Under the pieces are notes generated by a model. It was given only the letters and a program-made list of their open reading frames with translations, made no database searches and had not been told where the DNA came from. Below are positions 43,604-51,435 of a stretch of 64,000 bases of DNA, piece after piece. The number at the start of each line of letters is the position of its first letter. Positions within the stretch are counted from its first letter, which is position 1. The position numbers and the translations under genes are program-made. Source of the DNA: Gordoniibacillus chartarius (lineage in GTDB: Bacteria; Bacillota; Bacilli; Paenibacillales; NBRC-103111); assembly GCF_042432825.1 (NCBI RefSeq), contig NZ_JBHLWN010000048.1, positions 1 through 64,000 on the forward strand. The letters run 5' to 3'.

Positions 43604-44050
43604 ATGAATGACCGTCAGTTGTTAGAATTAGTGTTGGAAAAAGTTTCAGGTATAGATGCCAAAGTAGACAGGCTGGAGACGCGGTTCGATGTGCTGGAGA
43701 CACGGTTTGATGGGCTTGAGGAGCGATTCGATCGCCTAGAAGTTAGGGTAGAACGAATTGAGACGGATGTCTCACACCTCAAACAAGCGGTAGCCGAACT
43801 GGACTCCGATGTTAAAGAGTTAAAGACGGATGTGGCCGAGATTAAATCGGACGTAGCTGTTATGAAGACGGATATCGCGGGGCTTAAGTCGGATGTGGCT
43901 GTTATGAAGACGGATGTGGCTGAGCTTAAATCGGACGTGGCTGTTTTGAAAACGGACGTAGCGGACCTCAAAGGTAACGAGAAAATCTTCCTGCAAATGT
44001 GGAGCGAGCATGAATTTGCGATTCGCGATCTAAAGCAAGGCTCTCTATAA
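43604..44050 (+). CDS. Heptad-repeat coiled-coil protein
   Basis: A 148-residue protein made of heptads such as RLETRFD and ELKTDVA/EIKSDVA, in about 14 units, then a short tail (EFAIRDLKQGSL). No signal peptide. It resembles short Bacillus coiled-coil proteins annotated as hypothetical; a scaffold or tropomyosin-like role is likely, not proven. It ends before the terminator shared with groEL. Confidence 0.8.
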   Translation: MNDRQLLELVLEKVSGIDAKVDRLETRFDVLETRFDGLEERFDRLEVRVERIETDVSHLKQAVAELDSDVKELKTDVAEIKSDVAVMKTDIAGLKSDVAVMKTDVAELKSDVAVLKTDVADLKGNEKIFLQMWSEHEFAIRDLKQGSL

Positions 44051-44071
44051 CTTTCATAACATATATGAAAA

Positions 44072-44097
44072 AACACCCCGCGAAATCGCGGGGTGTT
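44072..44097. terminator. Bidirectional terminator between coiled-coil gene and groEL
   Basis: A perfect 11-bp stem AACACCCCGCG (44072-44082) with CGCGGGGTGTT (44087-44097). It is flanked by an A-run on one side and TTTT on the other and lies between convergent genes. Confidence 0.85.
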
Positions 44098-44121
44098 CGT
44101 TTTATACCGGGATCCGGCTTA

Positions 44122-45750
44122 TTAGAAGCCGCCCATACCGCCCATGCCGCCCATATCAGGCATTGCAGGACCTTTTTCCTTCTCTGGCTTGTCGGCGATA
44201 ACTGCTTCTGTTGTCAGGAACATAGCAGCTACGGATGCAGCGTTCTGCAGCGCAGTACGCGTTACCTTCGCAGGGTCAACGATGCCGGCTTCGAACATGT
44301 TTACCCACTCGCCGGTTGCAGCGTTGTAGCCTGTGCCAACGGATTCTTTCTTCAGGCGCTCAACGATTACGGAGCCTTCTTGACCTGCGTTGGAAGCGAT
44401 GATGCGGATCGGCTCTTCCAGGGAGCGAAGAACGATGTTCACACCAGTCTTCTCGTCGCCTTCAGCTTGAACAGCTGCTACAGCGTTGTATACGTTCACG
44501 AGTGCCGTACCGCCACCGGAAACGATACCTTCTTCTACCGCAGCGCGAGTAGCGTTCAGGGCGTCTTCGATGCGCAGCTTGCGCTCTTTCAGTTCGGTTT
44601 CGGTTGCAGCGCCTACTTTGATAACGGCTACGCCGCCAGCAAGCTTGGCAAGACGCTCTTGAAGCTTCTCTTTGTCGAAGTCGGAAGTTGTTTCTTCCAG
44701 CTGCGAACGGATTTGAGCGATGCGAACGCCGATGTCGGCTTTGTCGCCAGCGCCGTCAACGATGATCGTGTTTTCTTTGGATACGCGAACTTGGCGAGCG
44801 GAGCCGAGCTGCTCGATGCGAGTCGACTTGAGCTCAAGACCGAGTTCCTCCGTAATCACTTGGCCGCCTGTCAGGGCAGCAATATCGCCCAGCATAGCTT
44901 TGCGGCGGTCGCCGAAGCCAGGAGCTTTAACAGCTACGCAAGTGAATGTGCCGCGCAGACGGTTAACGATCAGGGTTGCTTGTGCTTCGCCTTCTACGTC
45001 TTCTGCGATGATCAGCAGCTGCTTGCCGGATTGTACGACTTTCTCCAGGACAGGCAGGATCTCTTGGATGTTGGAGATTTTCTTGTCCGTGATCAGGATG
45101 TACGGGTTGTCCAGAACAGCGATCATTTTGTCGGTGTCAGTGATCATATACGGCGAGATGTAGCCGCGGTCGAACTGCATACCTTCAACGACTTCGAGGT
45201 CCGTTGTGAAGCCTTTGGACTCTTCTACGGTAATAACGCCGTCGTTGCCGACCTTCTCCATTGCTTCGGCGATCAGCTGGCCGACTTCTTCGTCAGCAGC
45301 AGAGATAGCCGCAACTTGAGCGATCGATTGCTTGCCTTCGATAGGCTTCGCGATGTTTTTCAGCTCGTCAACTGCAGCTTTAACCGCTTTGTCGATACCT
45401 TTGCGAACGACCATCGGGTTTGCGCCTGCAGTAACGTTCTTCAGGCCTTCGCGGATCATAGCTTGTGCCAGTACAGTTGCAGTTGTCGTACCGTCGCCTG
45501 CTACGTCGTTGGTCTTCGTTGCAACTTCTTTAACGAGCTGAGCGCCCATGTTCTCGAATGCGTCTTCGAGCTCGATTTCCTTCGCGATTGTAACACCGTC
45601 GTTTGTGATCAGCGGGGAGCCGAATTTTTTCTCCAGAACGACGTTGCGGCCTTTAGGACCGAGGGTTACTTTCACAGCGTTAGCCAGGGCGTCAACACCA
45701 CGCAGCATCGAGCGGCGTGCGTCTTCGCTGAACTTGATTTCTTTTGCCAT
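44122..45750 (-). CDS. groEL: Chaperonin GroEL
   Basis: A 542-residue 60-kDa chaperonin that folds proteins in a GroES-capped ring. The ATP loop VTLGPKGRNVVLEKKFG, DGTTTATVLA and the C-terminal GGMGGMGGF tail are canonical. The ATG at 45750 has AGGAGG 9 bases upstream; the TTG at 45756 is not the start. It follows groES in one CIRCE-controlled operon. Confidence 0.98.
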   Translation of the reverse strand: MAKEIKFSEDARRSMLRGVDALANAVKVTLGPKGRNVVLEKKFGSPLITNDGVTIAKEIELEDAFENMGAQLVKEVATKTNDVAGDGTTTATVLAQAMIREGLKNVTAGANPMVVRKGIDKAVKAAVDELKNIAKPIEGKQSIAQVAAISAADEEVGQLIAEAMEKVGNDGVITVEESKGFTTDLEVVEGMQFDRGYISPYMITDTDKMIAVLDNPYILITDKKISNIQEILPVLEKVVQSGKQLLIIAEDVEGEAQATLIVNRLRGTFTCVAVKAPGFGDRRKAMLGDIAALTGGQVITEELGLELKSTRIEQLGSARQVRVSKENTIIVDGAGDKADIGVRIAQIRSQLEETTSDFDKEKLQERLAKLAGGVAVIKVGAATETELKERKLRIEDALNATRAAVEEGIVSGGGTALVNVYNAVAAVQAEGDEKTGVNIVLRSLEEPIRIIASNAGQEGSVIVERLKKESVGTGYNAATGEWVNMFEAGIVDPAKVTRTALQNAASVAAMFLTTEAVIADKPEKEKGPAMPDMGGMGGMGGF

Positions 45751-45830
45751 GTTCAAGAACCTCCTAATAGAAAATGGTTACGTATTCTTGGTTGAGCTTT
45801 AAGTAAATGCGATGTATGTGCACCGCTAAA

Positions 45831-46112
45831 TTAGGCTAATACGGCGAGGATATCGCTCTCACGCAGGATGAGCAGCTCGCGTCCTTCGTACTTCACTTCA
45901 GTCCCTGCATATTTGGAGAAAATGATCCGGTCGCCTTCCTTCACTTCCAGCGGAACGCGGACTCCGTCCTTCAGCGCGCCGGCGCCGACAGCTACGACTT
46001 TGCCTTCTTGCGGCTTCTCTTTCGCCGTATCCGGCAGCACGATGCCGCTTGCTGTTGTCTCCTCTTTTGCAATGGCTTCAATGACTACGCGATCACCCAA
46101 CGGTTTGATCAT
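45831..46112 (-). CDS. groES: Co-chaperonin GroES
   Basis: A 93-residue GroES with the PLGDRVVIEAIAKEE start, a mobile loop around TTASGIVLPDTAKEKP, and the conserved KYAGTEVKYEGRELLILRE end. It caps GroEL. Promoter and CIRCE lie directly upstream. Confidence 0.98.
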   Translation of the reverse strand: MIKPLGDRVVIEAIAKEETTASGIVLPDTAKEKPQEGKVVAVGAGALKDGVRVPLEVKEGDRIIFSKYAGTEVKYEGRELLILRESDILAVLA

Positions 46113-46161
46113 GAGAAAATTAGCCTCCTTTAGATTGGTGGGATGTAGTGGTTTAGATTTA

Positions 46162-46188
46162 TTAGCACTCGTAAGTGGTTAGTGCTAA
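46162..46188 (-). promoter_or_regulatory. CIRCE operator of groES-groEL
   Basis: TTAGCACTC-N9-TAGTGCTAA, one base short of the consensus TTAGCACTC-N9-GAGTGCTAA. It lies between the promoter and groES, where HrcA represses transcription in other Firmicutes. Confidence 0.93.
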
Positions 46189-46199
46189 CAACACTTTTT

Positions 46200-46228
46200 A
46201 TGATACTCAGATTTGGGCGCGAATGCAA
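46200..46228 (-). promoter_or_regulatory. groES-groEL promoter
   Basis: TTGCAT (46223-46228), 17-base spacer, TATCAT (46200-46205) on the minus strand. The start point would lie just before the CIRCE element. Confidence 0.7.
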
Positions 46229-47147
46229 GGGGGTTTACATATTTTTTAGGTTGACTGGGGATATAGGCCCTTGCTTGCCACACCTTCAACAGTGTATCCA
46301 TGCGCAGGGGAATTATTCCAGTTATTTGGAGTCTATTTCATGAAGGTATTCGGCTATCTATGGAGTAAACGGTAAGCACGATGTCTTTGGGTTCATACGG
46401 GGTTAGTTTATTGGGCAGCGACTTTCTTCCGAGTACGGCACCAAGAAGCTGTTGCAGCTGCTGCTGACACATACGTGGTCAGTTCTCCACATCGTCGTAG
46501 GCAAATCATAATATTCTCCACCCCTCGATGATTAGGTGGTTCTGTCTGAACAGATTGCTTGCGAACTGCCTGCGGCTCGCGTCGCGGCATGCAAGTTGTC
46601 CCCGTCGATTTCTATGTCAATAATTAACGGTGGCAAAATATATGCGAAGTCCAAATAGCGTGTCGAATTGAGGGATCAGCTTGTCGAAGCTGCCGAGTGC
46701 CGGGATCATGTACTTGCCTTAAGTAGAGCGGCTCTGCATGACCATGCCCCTCCTTAACTGCCTCAAACTTTCCCCGGTTCTTTAGCGGCAATGACTTTGA
46801 AACCAGTTTGTATAGTCGATCTTGAAGTTCATAGTTGACACACTCCCGTCAGAATGCAGAAAAACAAAAAGCCGCCAGCCCTAAAGTAAGGGTAAGCGGC
46901 GTGTGCCTCACGACTTAGTCGATATTCTACATCGGAATGGGTATTATTTAAGTGTTTCATTTGGATGGAGCTTTCGTTTGCCTTTTCATGGTTCGCATTG
47001 CGTCAGTAGACCGGCTTACGCGAGCTGTAAAGGCCATTTGGGACGTTGCAGGCCGCAAAGTAACAACGGCTGTTTGCAACCGCCGTCGTGGCCGCTATAG
47101 TTCGTACCGTTCAAGCGGACAATGAATTTGTGGCAGTTTGACGGCAA
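46229..47147. other. Gene-poor region with possible decayed ORFs and an intergenic repeat
   Basis: No ORF here looks intact. On the minus strand 46630-46830 contains interrupted coding-like stretches (MNFKIDYTNWF; LIPQFDTLFGLRIYFA) in different frames, suggesting a decayed gene I cannot name. A hairpin with GCCGC/GCGGC arms at 46871-46900, followed by GCGGCGTGTG, is a copy of a repeat also found near 62.5 and 62.8 kb. Confidence 0.4.
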
Positions 47148-47186
47148 TAAAAAAAACCGACACCCAGCCAGAAGCTGCATGCCGGT
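47148..47186 (-). terminator. Terminator of the moa-tat operon
   Basis: TGCCGGT (47180-47186) pairs with ACCGACA (47156-47162) with one mismatch. Read on the minus strand it ends in T8. It follows tatC. Confidence 0.75.
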
Positions 47187-47197
47187 CGAACATTTCC

Positions 47198-47959
47198 TTA
47201 TTTCTCCCCATACTCCGCTTCCCAGGCCAAATCCTGCTCCAGCTGCTTGCGATACACCCTGCGCGACAGCAGAACGGAAAATTCGTAGAGCAGTATCGTC
47301 GGAATGAACACGATGATGGCCGATAACAGGTCCGGTGGGGTAATAATGGCGGCGATAATGACGAGAAGCATGTACGCCCAACGGCGCAGCTTGACGAGCC
47401 GATCCGGGTTGAGGATACGGATTTTCGTCAAGAACATGACGATGATCGGCAGCTCGAAAATGAGCGAGACGGGCAGGATGATGTTAAACATGAAGCCGAA
47501 ATATTGCGCCATACCGTACGTCTCGGTGATGCCTACACTGGTCGAGATACCACTCCCGAAGAAGAAGGCCATCGGAAAAACGACGAAGTAAGCAAAGGCA
47601 ATGCCGACGAGAAACAAGACGACAGCGCCAGGGATGTACATGAGCGTCGCGCGCTGCTCGATCGGCCGCAGTCCCGGCTTCACGAAGGCCCACAGGTGGT
47701 ACAATGCGACCGGCAGCACGAGCAGCAGGCCGATGAGAAGGCCGAAATTCATATAGATGCGTATCGGCTCCCACGGAGAGAAGGCGTGCAGCTCCATTCC
47801 GGCTGCGGGCGGCTGCTTCGATAAGAACAGAATGACCCGCTGGGCAAAAAACAAGCCGCCGCACATGCCGACGACGAGCGCAATTAATACCCATATTAAT
47901 CGCTTGCGTAGCTCTTGAAGATGCTCGACCAGCGTTTGTTGATCTTGGTCCATATGCAT
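47198..47959 (-). CDS. tatC: Sec-independent translocase TatC
   Basis: About 253 residues with six helices. LVEHLQELRKRL near the N-terminus and LFELPIIVMF are family-typical. TatC is the receptor for twin-arginine signal peptides of folded cargo. ATG 47959 or 47953 may be the start; AGAGAGGA fits the latter better. It follows tatA by 8 bases. Confidence 0.95.
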   Translation of the reverse strand: MHMDQDQQTLVEHLQELRKRLIWVLIALVVGMCGGLFFAQRVILFLSKQPPAAGMELHAFSPWEPIRIYMNFGLLIGLLLVLPVALYHLWAFVKPGLRPIEQRATLMYIPGAVVLFLVGIAFAYFVVFPMAFFFGSGISTSVGITETYGMAQYFGFMFNIILPVSLIFELPIIVMFLTKIRILNPDRLVKLRRWAYMLLVIIAAIITPPDLLSAIIVFIPTILLYEFSVLLSRRVYRKQLEQDLAWEAEYGEK

Positions 47960-47967
47960 ATTCCTCT

Positions 47968-48528
47968 CTATTCGGGAAGCCGGCGCGGATCGGCCGGCCG
48001 GCGGCGGGTACGTTCGGGCGGCGAGGCAGCCGCTTCCCCATGCTCGGACGGGTCATCCGATGACGACAGCCCGGTTGGGCTAGCTGCTGCCGAATGCTCC
48101 GAACTCGAAGCCGTTGGAGTCCGCTCGGATAACGGGGTTAGTACGGAAGAAGCCTCGGCCCTCAGCGACGCAGCTACAGAAGCACGCTCGGATGACAATG
48201 ACGCCCCTCCAGTATCGTGAGCCGCCGAATTCAGCTCCGCCAAAAAATCCGCGCCAAACAGCCCGGCATCATGCTCAGCTTCTGGCTGTGCTGCCGCCAT
48301 ATCCGCAGGCGCAGTCGTCGGCGCCGGCTTCCGGGCCGCAGCGTTGTCCGCTCTGCGCTGTTCCGGGTCACGCGTGAGCTCCACCATAAACGTGCCGGCC
48401 ATGGTACGCGCCTCACGGACGAAACGCCCCACCTTGCGGCCGACCTCAGGCATTCGCTCCGGTCCGAACAATAGTAACGCAGCGAGGGCGATCAGCACAA
48501 ACTCCGATATTCCGATATTGCCCAGCAT
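47968..48528 (-). CDS. tatA: TatA/TatB-type translocase subunit with long tail
   Basis: A 186-residue protein. The N-terminal helix (FVLIALAALLLFGPERMPEV) with the F-G-P hinge and following amphipathic helix (GRKVGRFVREARTM) are typical. The remaining 130 residues are a Ser/Ala/Glu-rich disordered tail, far longer than the 50-70 residues of a plain TatA, closer to TatB in length. Upstream of tatC as usual. Confidence 0.88.
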   Translation of the reverse strand: MLGNIGISEFVLIALAALLLFGPERMPEVGRKVGRFVREARTMAGTFMVELTRDPEQRRADNAAARKPAPTTAPADMAAAQPEAEHDAGLFGADFLAELNSAAHDTGGASLSSERASVAASLRAEASSVLTPLSERTPTASSSEHSAAASPTGLSSSDDPSEHGEAAASPPERTRRRPADPRRLPE

Positions 48529-48557
48529 GGCGTCTCGCCCCCTTCCCTCTTCAAAAA

Positions 48558-49634
48558 TTACTTGCCGAGCAATCCGCCGTAGCCCAGCTCGACGATGTCA
48601 CGCCGCGTCACCCGCTCACCGGCGCAAACGAGCGGCAGCAGCGCGTCGAACGACGTATACGGGTCGTGCATGACGCAGCCCGGCAGCCCCATGATCGGCG
48701 TGTCGCCATGATACGCCATCATGAGCATGGAGCCCGGTAGCATCGGCGTGCCGTAGCTGACGACTTCCGCTCCGCTGAGCCGGATCGCCCCCGGCGTCCG
48801 GTCGTCAGGATCGACGGACATCCCGCCGGTCACCAGCACCAAGTCCACACCTGCTTCCAGGAAACGCCGAATTTCCCCAACGATAAATTCGCTTTCGTCC
48901 GGTGCGAACCGCTGCTCGACGACGACGCTCCCGAGCGCTTCGACTTTCGCCCTCACGGCCGGTCCGAATTTATCGGCGATACGTCCTTTGTACACCTCGC
49001 CGCCGGTTGTCACAACGCCGACTTGAAGCTTGCGGAAAGGCTTGACCCGAAACGGCGCCTCCCCACCGTGTGCGGCCCGGTACTCGGCAGCGAGCCGCTC
49101 CACCTCGGCGATCCTCTCCTCCGCAACGACAAGCGGAATGACGCGCGTACCGGCCAGCGAGCGCCCTGGCTCGGCAACGGTATTCGTCCGCACTGTGGAC
49201 AGCACAACCTGCTCCAGCGAGTTTACGGCGTCGACAAAATTCCGGTCCACGAGCGCCAGACCGTGAGCGGCAGCCTTCAGCGACACTTTCCCTTCATGCG
49301 CTTCCGTCAGCGTAACGCCTGTGCCCGCAACCGCAGCGGCCATACGCGCAGCCGCCTCGTCTTCATGCAGGTAGCCTTCCGCCAGCTCCAGCGTGTAAAT
49401 ATGCTCCTTGCCGATGCTGAGCAAAGCCGGAATGTCTTCCGCCTGCACGACATGGCCCTTCTTAAACAGCCGTCCTTTGAATTCCCCAGGCAATATTTGG
49501 GTCAAATCATGTGCCAGCACGAGTCCGACCGCATCCTCGACGGCGACTTCGCGCAGCATGGAGCCTACCGCCGGATCGGCCTTCAGCTTCAGCCCTTCGG
49601 CATCTGTCAAACCGCGCCCTTCGGCAAGGCTCAT
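48558..49634 (-). CDS. Molybdopterin-binding protein, MoeA-related
   Basis: A 358-residue protein. The C-terminal half has a MoCF-type molybdopterin fold (VGVVTTGGEVYKGR; LVLVTGGMSVDPDDRTPG). The N-terminal half is shorter than in MoeA, so it may not be the standard molybdenum-inserting enzyme. Its ATG overlaps the moaB stop (ATGA); GGAGGG precedes it. Confidence 0.78.
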   Translation of the reverse strand: MSLAEGRGLTDAEGLKLKADPAVGSMLREVAVEDAVGLVLAHDLTQILPGEFKGRLFKKGHVVQAEDIPALLSIGKEHIYTLELAEGYLHEDEAAARMAAAVAGTGVTLTEAHEGKVSLKAAAHGLALVDRNFVDAVNSLEQVVLSTVRTNTVAEPGRSLAGTRVIPLVVAEERIAEVERLAAEYRAAHGGEAPFRVKPFRKLQVGVVTTGGEVYKGRIADKFGPAVRAKVEALGSVVVEQRFAPDESEFIVGEIRRFLEAGVDLVLVTGGMSVDPDDRTPGAIRLSGAEVVSYGTPMLPGSMLMMAYHGDTPIMGLPGCVMHDPYTSFDALLPLVCAGERVTRRDIVELGYGGLLGK

Positions 49635-50122
49635 CCGTGATCGCCCTCCCGGCCGGTCAGGATGCCTAGCGCGTGAGGGAGCTGGTCCATGATGACGGCG
49701 AGATTTTCGTGCACACCCTTCGGGCTTCCCGGCAAATTAATGATCAGGGTTCGTCCGCGGATGCCGGAGACGGCTCGCGACAGCATCGCTTGCGGCGTCT
49801 TCTGCATCGCGCCCGCCCGCATCGCTTCGGCGAAGCCCGGAGCCAGCCTGTCCACAACGGCGAGCGTCGCTTCCGGCGTCACATCCCGCATCGCAAGCCC
49901 CGTTCCCCCAGTCGTCAAAATCAAGTCCGCGCTGTAATAGTCGGTCATCTCGATGAGCGCGGCCATAATCTCGTCCTTCTCGTCGGGTACGACTCGATAT
50001 TCGATGATTTCCCCATTCATCTCTTCTTCCACCAGCTCGCGAATCACCTGGGCGCTCGTGTCTTCACGCTCGCCGCGGGAGCCTCTGTCGCTGGCCGTTA
50101 GAATCGCTACCTTCCATCGCAC
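49631..50122 (-). CDS. moaB: Molybdenum cofactor protein MoaB/MogA
   Basis: A 163-residue MoCF-fold protein (AILTASDRGSRGE; TTGGTGLAMRDVTPEAT) that adenylates molybdopterin or binds it. Standard length. Between moaC and the MoeA-like gene in one minus-strand operon. Confidence 0.9.
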   Translation of the reverse strand: MRWKVAILTASDRGSRGEREDTSAQVIRELVEEEMNGEIIEYRVVPDEKDEIMAALIEMTDYYSADLILTTGGTGLAMRDVTPEATLAVVDRLAPGFAEAMRAGAMQKTPQAMLSRAVSGIRGRTLIINLPGSPKGVHENLAVIMDQLPHALGILTGREGDHG

Positions 50123-50169
50123 GCAGGCTCACCTCTCCTTTTACTTATCACTGTATCAGATTTTGCCGA

Positions 50170-50658
50170 CTAAAGTGTATCGTTTCTGTGAAAATCTCCG
50201 CTTTTGCCGCCGGTCTTCGCCACGAGCACCGTAGGGCCGAGCTCCATCGCTTTGTCGACGGCTTTGCACATGTCGTACACGGTGAGAGCCGCCGCGGACA
50301 CCGCCGTGAGCGCCTCCATCTCGACGCCGGTCGGGCCGGTTGTTTTCACGGTTGCTTCAATATATAAACGCCGTTCGCCATCGTCGGAGAACTGCACATC
50401 CACCCCGCTGATCGGAATCGGATGGCACATCGGGATCAGATCAGCCGTTCGCTTCGCCCCCATTATGCCTGCGATTTGCGCTACGGCGAGCACATCGCCC
50501 TTGGCCATTCGTCCCTGCCTGATCAGCTCGAGCGTGCCGGGCTCCATCGTGACCGTCGTCCGCGCCGTAGCGGCCCGCTTCGTCTCCGCCTTATCGGTGA
50601 TATCGACCATCCGGGCACGGCCCTGCTCATTGAAATGCGTTAACGGCGATTCGCCCAT
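50170..50658 (-). CDS. moaC: Cyclic pyranopterin monophosphate synthase MoaC
   Basis: A 162-residue enzyme of the first step of molybdenum cofactor synthesis, acting on the MoaA product. MCHPIPISGVDVQF and EMEALTAVSAAALTVYDMCKA carry the conserved His, Glu and Asp. It starts 2 bases after the cyclo-ligase stop. Confidence 0.95.
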   Translation of the reverse strand: MGESPLTHFNEQGRARMVDITDKAETKRAATARTTVTMEPGTLELIRQGRMAKGDVLAVAQIAGIMGAKRTADLIPMCHPIPISGVDVQFSDDGERRLYIEATVKTTGPTGVEMEALTAVSAAALTVYDMCKAVDKAMELGPTVLVAKTGGKSGDFHRNDTL

Positions 50659-50660
50659 CG

Positions 50661-51296
50661 TTATCCATTCCCTTCTTTGCGCTTCAGCCGGATCGATTCC
50701 GTTACAATTTCATCCACGCGAAAATCATGCCAACCGAGCGGTACCCGCTCGACCACCTGCACTTGAAACGCCGCAGCAAGGCAGTAGGGCCGTACGAGTC
50801 CAAGCGGTTCAAAACGCTGCATAAAACGGTCATAGAAGCCGCCTCCGTACCCGAGCCGCCCGAACTCCCGATCGAAGCCGAGACCCGGCACGAGGATGAG
50901 CCCGATTTGGCCAAGATCGGCCAGCTCCGGCTGCGTCGCCTTCGGCTCGCGGATGCCCCAAGGCCCCGTCTCCGCAGCCAGATCGGCCAGCGAGGTAACG
51001 CTGTAGAGGCTCATCGTCTTTCTCTCGCGGTCCGTCCTCGACAGCACAACCGGCACGCCGCGCGTCAAGCACCAATCCATAACCGGCGTCACGTCGACCT
51101 CGGTGCGGATCGGCATATAAGTAAACAGAGCTTGGCCTGTCGGGGTTCCGGTCCCATCCAGCAGGTGCTCCTGGCATACGGCAAGGGTCGCGGCGTTAAT
51201 CGCACGCTCCTTCGCTTCCCGCTCGGGGCCCGTGATGGCTCCGCGTTTCGCCTCTAGGGCGCGGCGAAGCTCGATTTTTTGTTCGCGTACGTTCAT
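50661..51296 (-). CDS. 5-formyltetrahydrofolate cyclo-ligase
   Basis: About 211 residues. The enzyme turns 5-formyl-THF into 5,10-methenyl-THF with ATP. The family motif GRLGYGGGFYDRF and the N-terminal KIELRRALEAKR are present. The ATG at 51296 has AAAGAGG 6 bases upstream and is preferred to the ATG at 51338. First gene of the minus-strand moaC-moaB-tat run, divergent from the ABC-F gene. Confidence 0.9.
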   Translation of the reverse strand: MNVREQKIELRRALEAKRGAITGPEREAKERAINAATLAVCQEHLLDGTGTPTGQALFTYMPIRTEVDVTPVMDWCLTRGVPVVLSRTDRERKTMSLYSVTSLADLAAETGPWGIREPKATQPELADLGQIGLILVPGLGFDREFGRLGYGGGFYDRFMQRFEPLGLVRPYCLAAAFQVQVVERVPLGWHDFRVDEIVTESIRLKRKEGNG

Positions 51297-51435
51297 AGGC
51301 GGCCTCTTTGTTCGATGTTGTGATGATTTAGGATTCATTTTACCATATGGAGGGGGGGAAGAGGAAACGCCTTCGCTCAGCCGCGCAGGTAGTGTATACT
51401 TAGGGATTGACGGGACGTTGATCAGGAGGGTCTTT

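Noticed and set aside
44065..45795. 576-residue open frame on the plus strand
   Set aside because: Antisense shadow of groEL; no start signal or protein-like composition.
46408..46590. 60-residue ORF on the minus strand
   Set aside because: No ribosome site, odd composition and no sign of conservation; treated as part of a decayed region.
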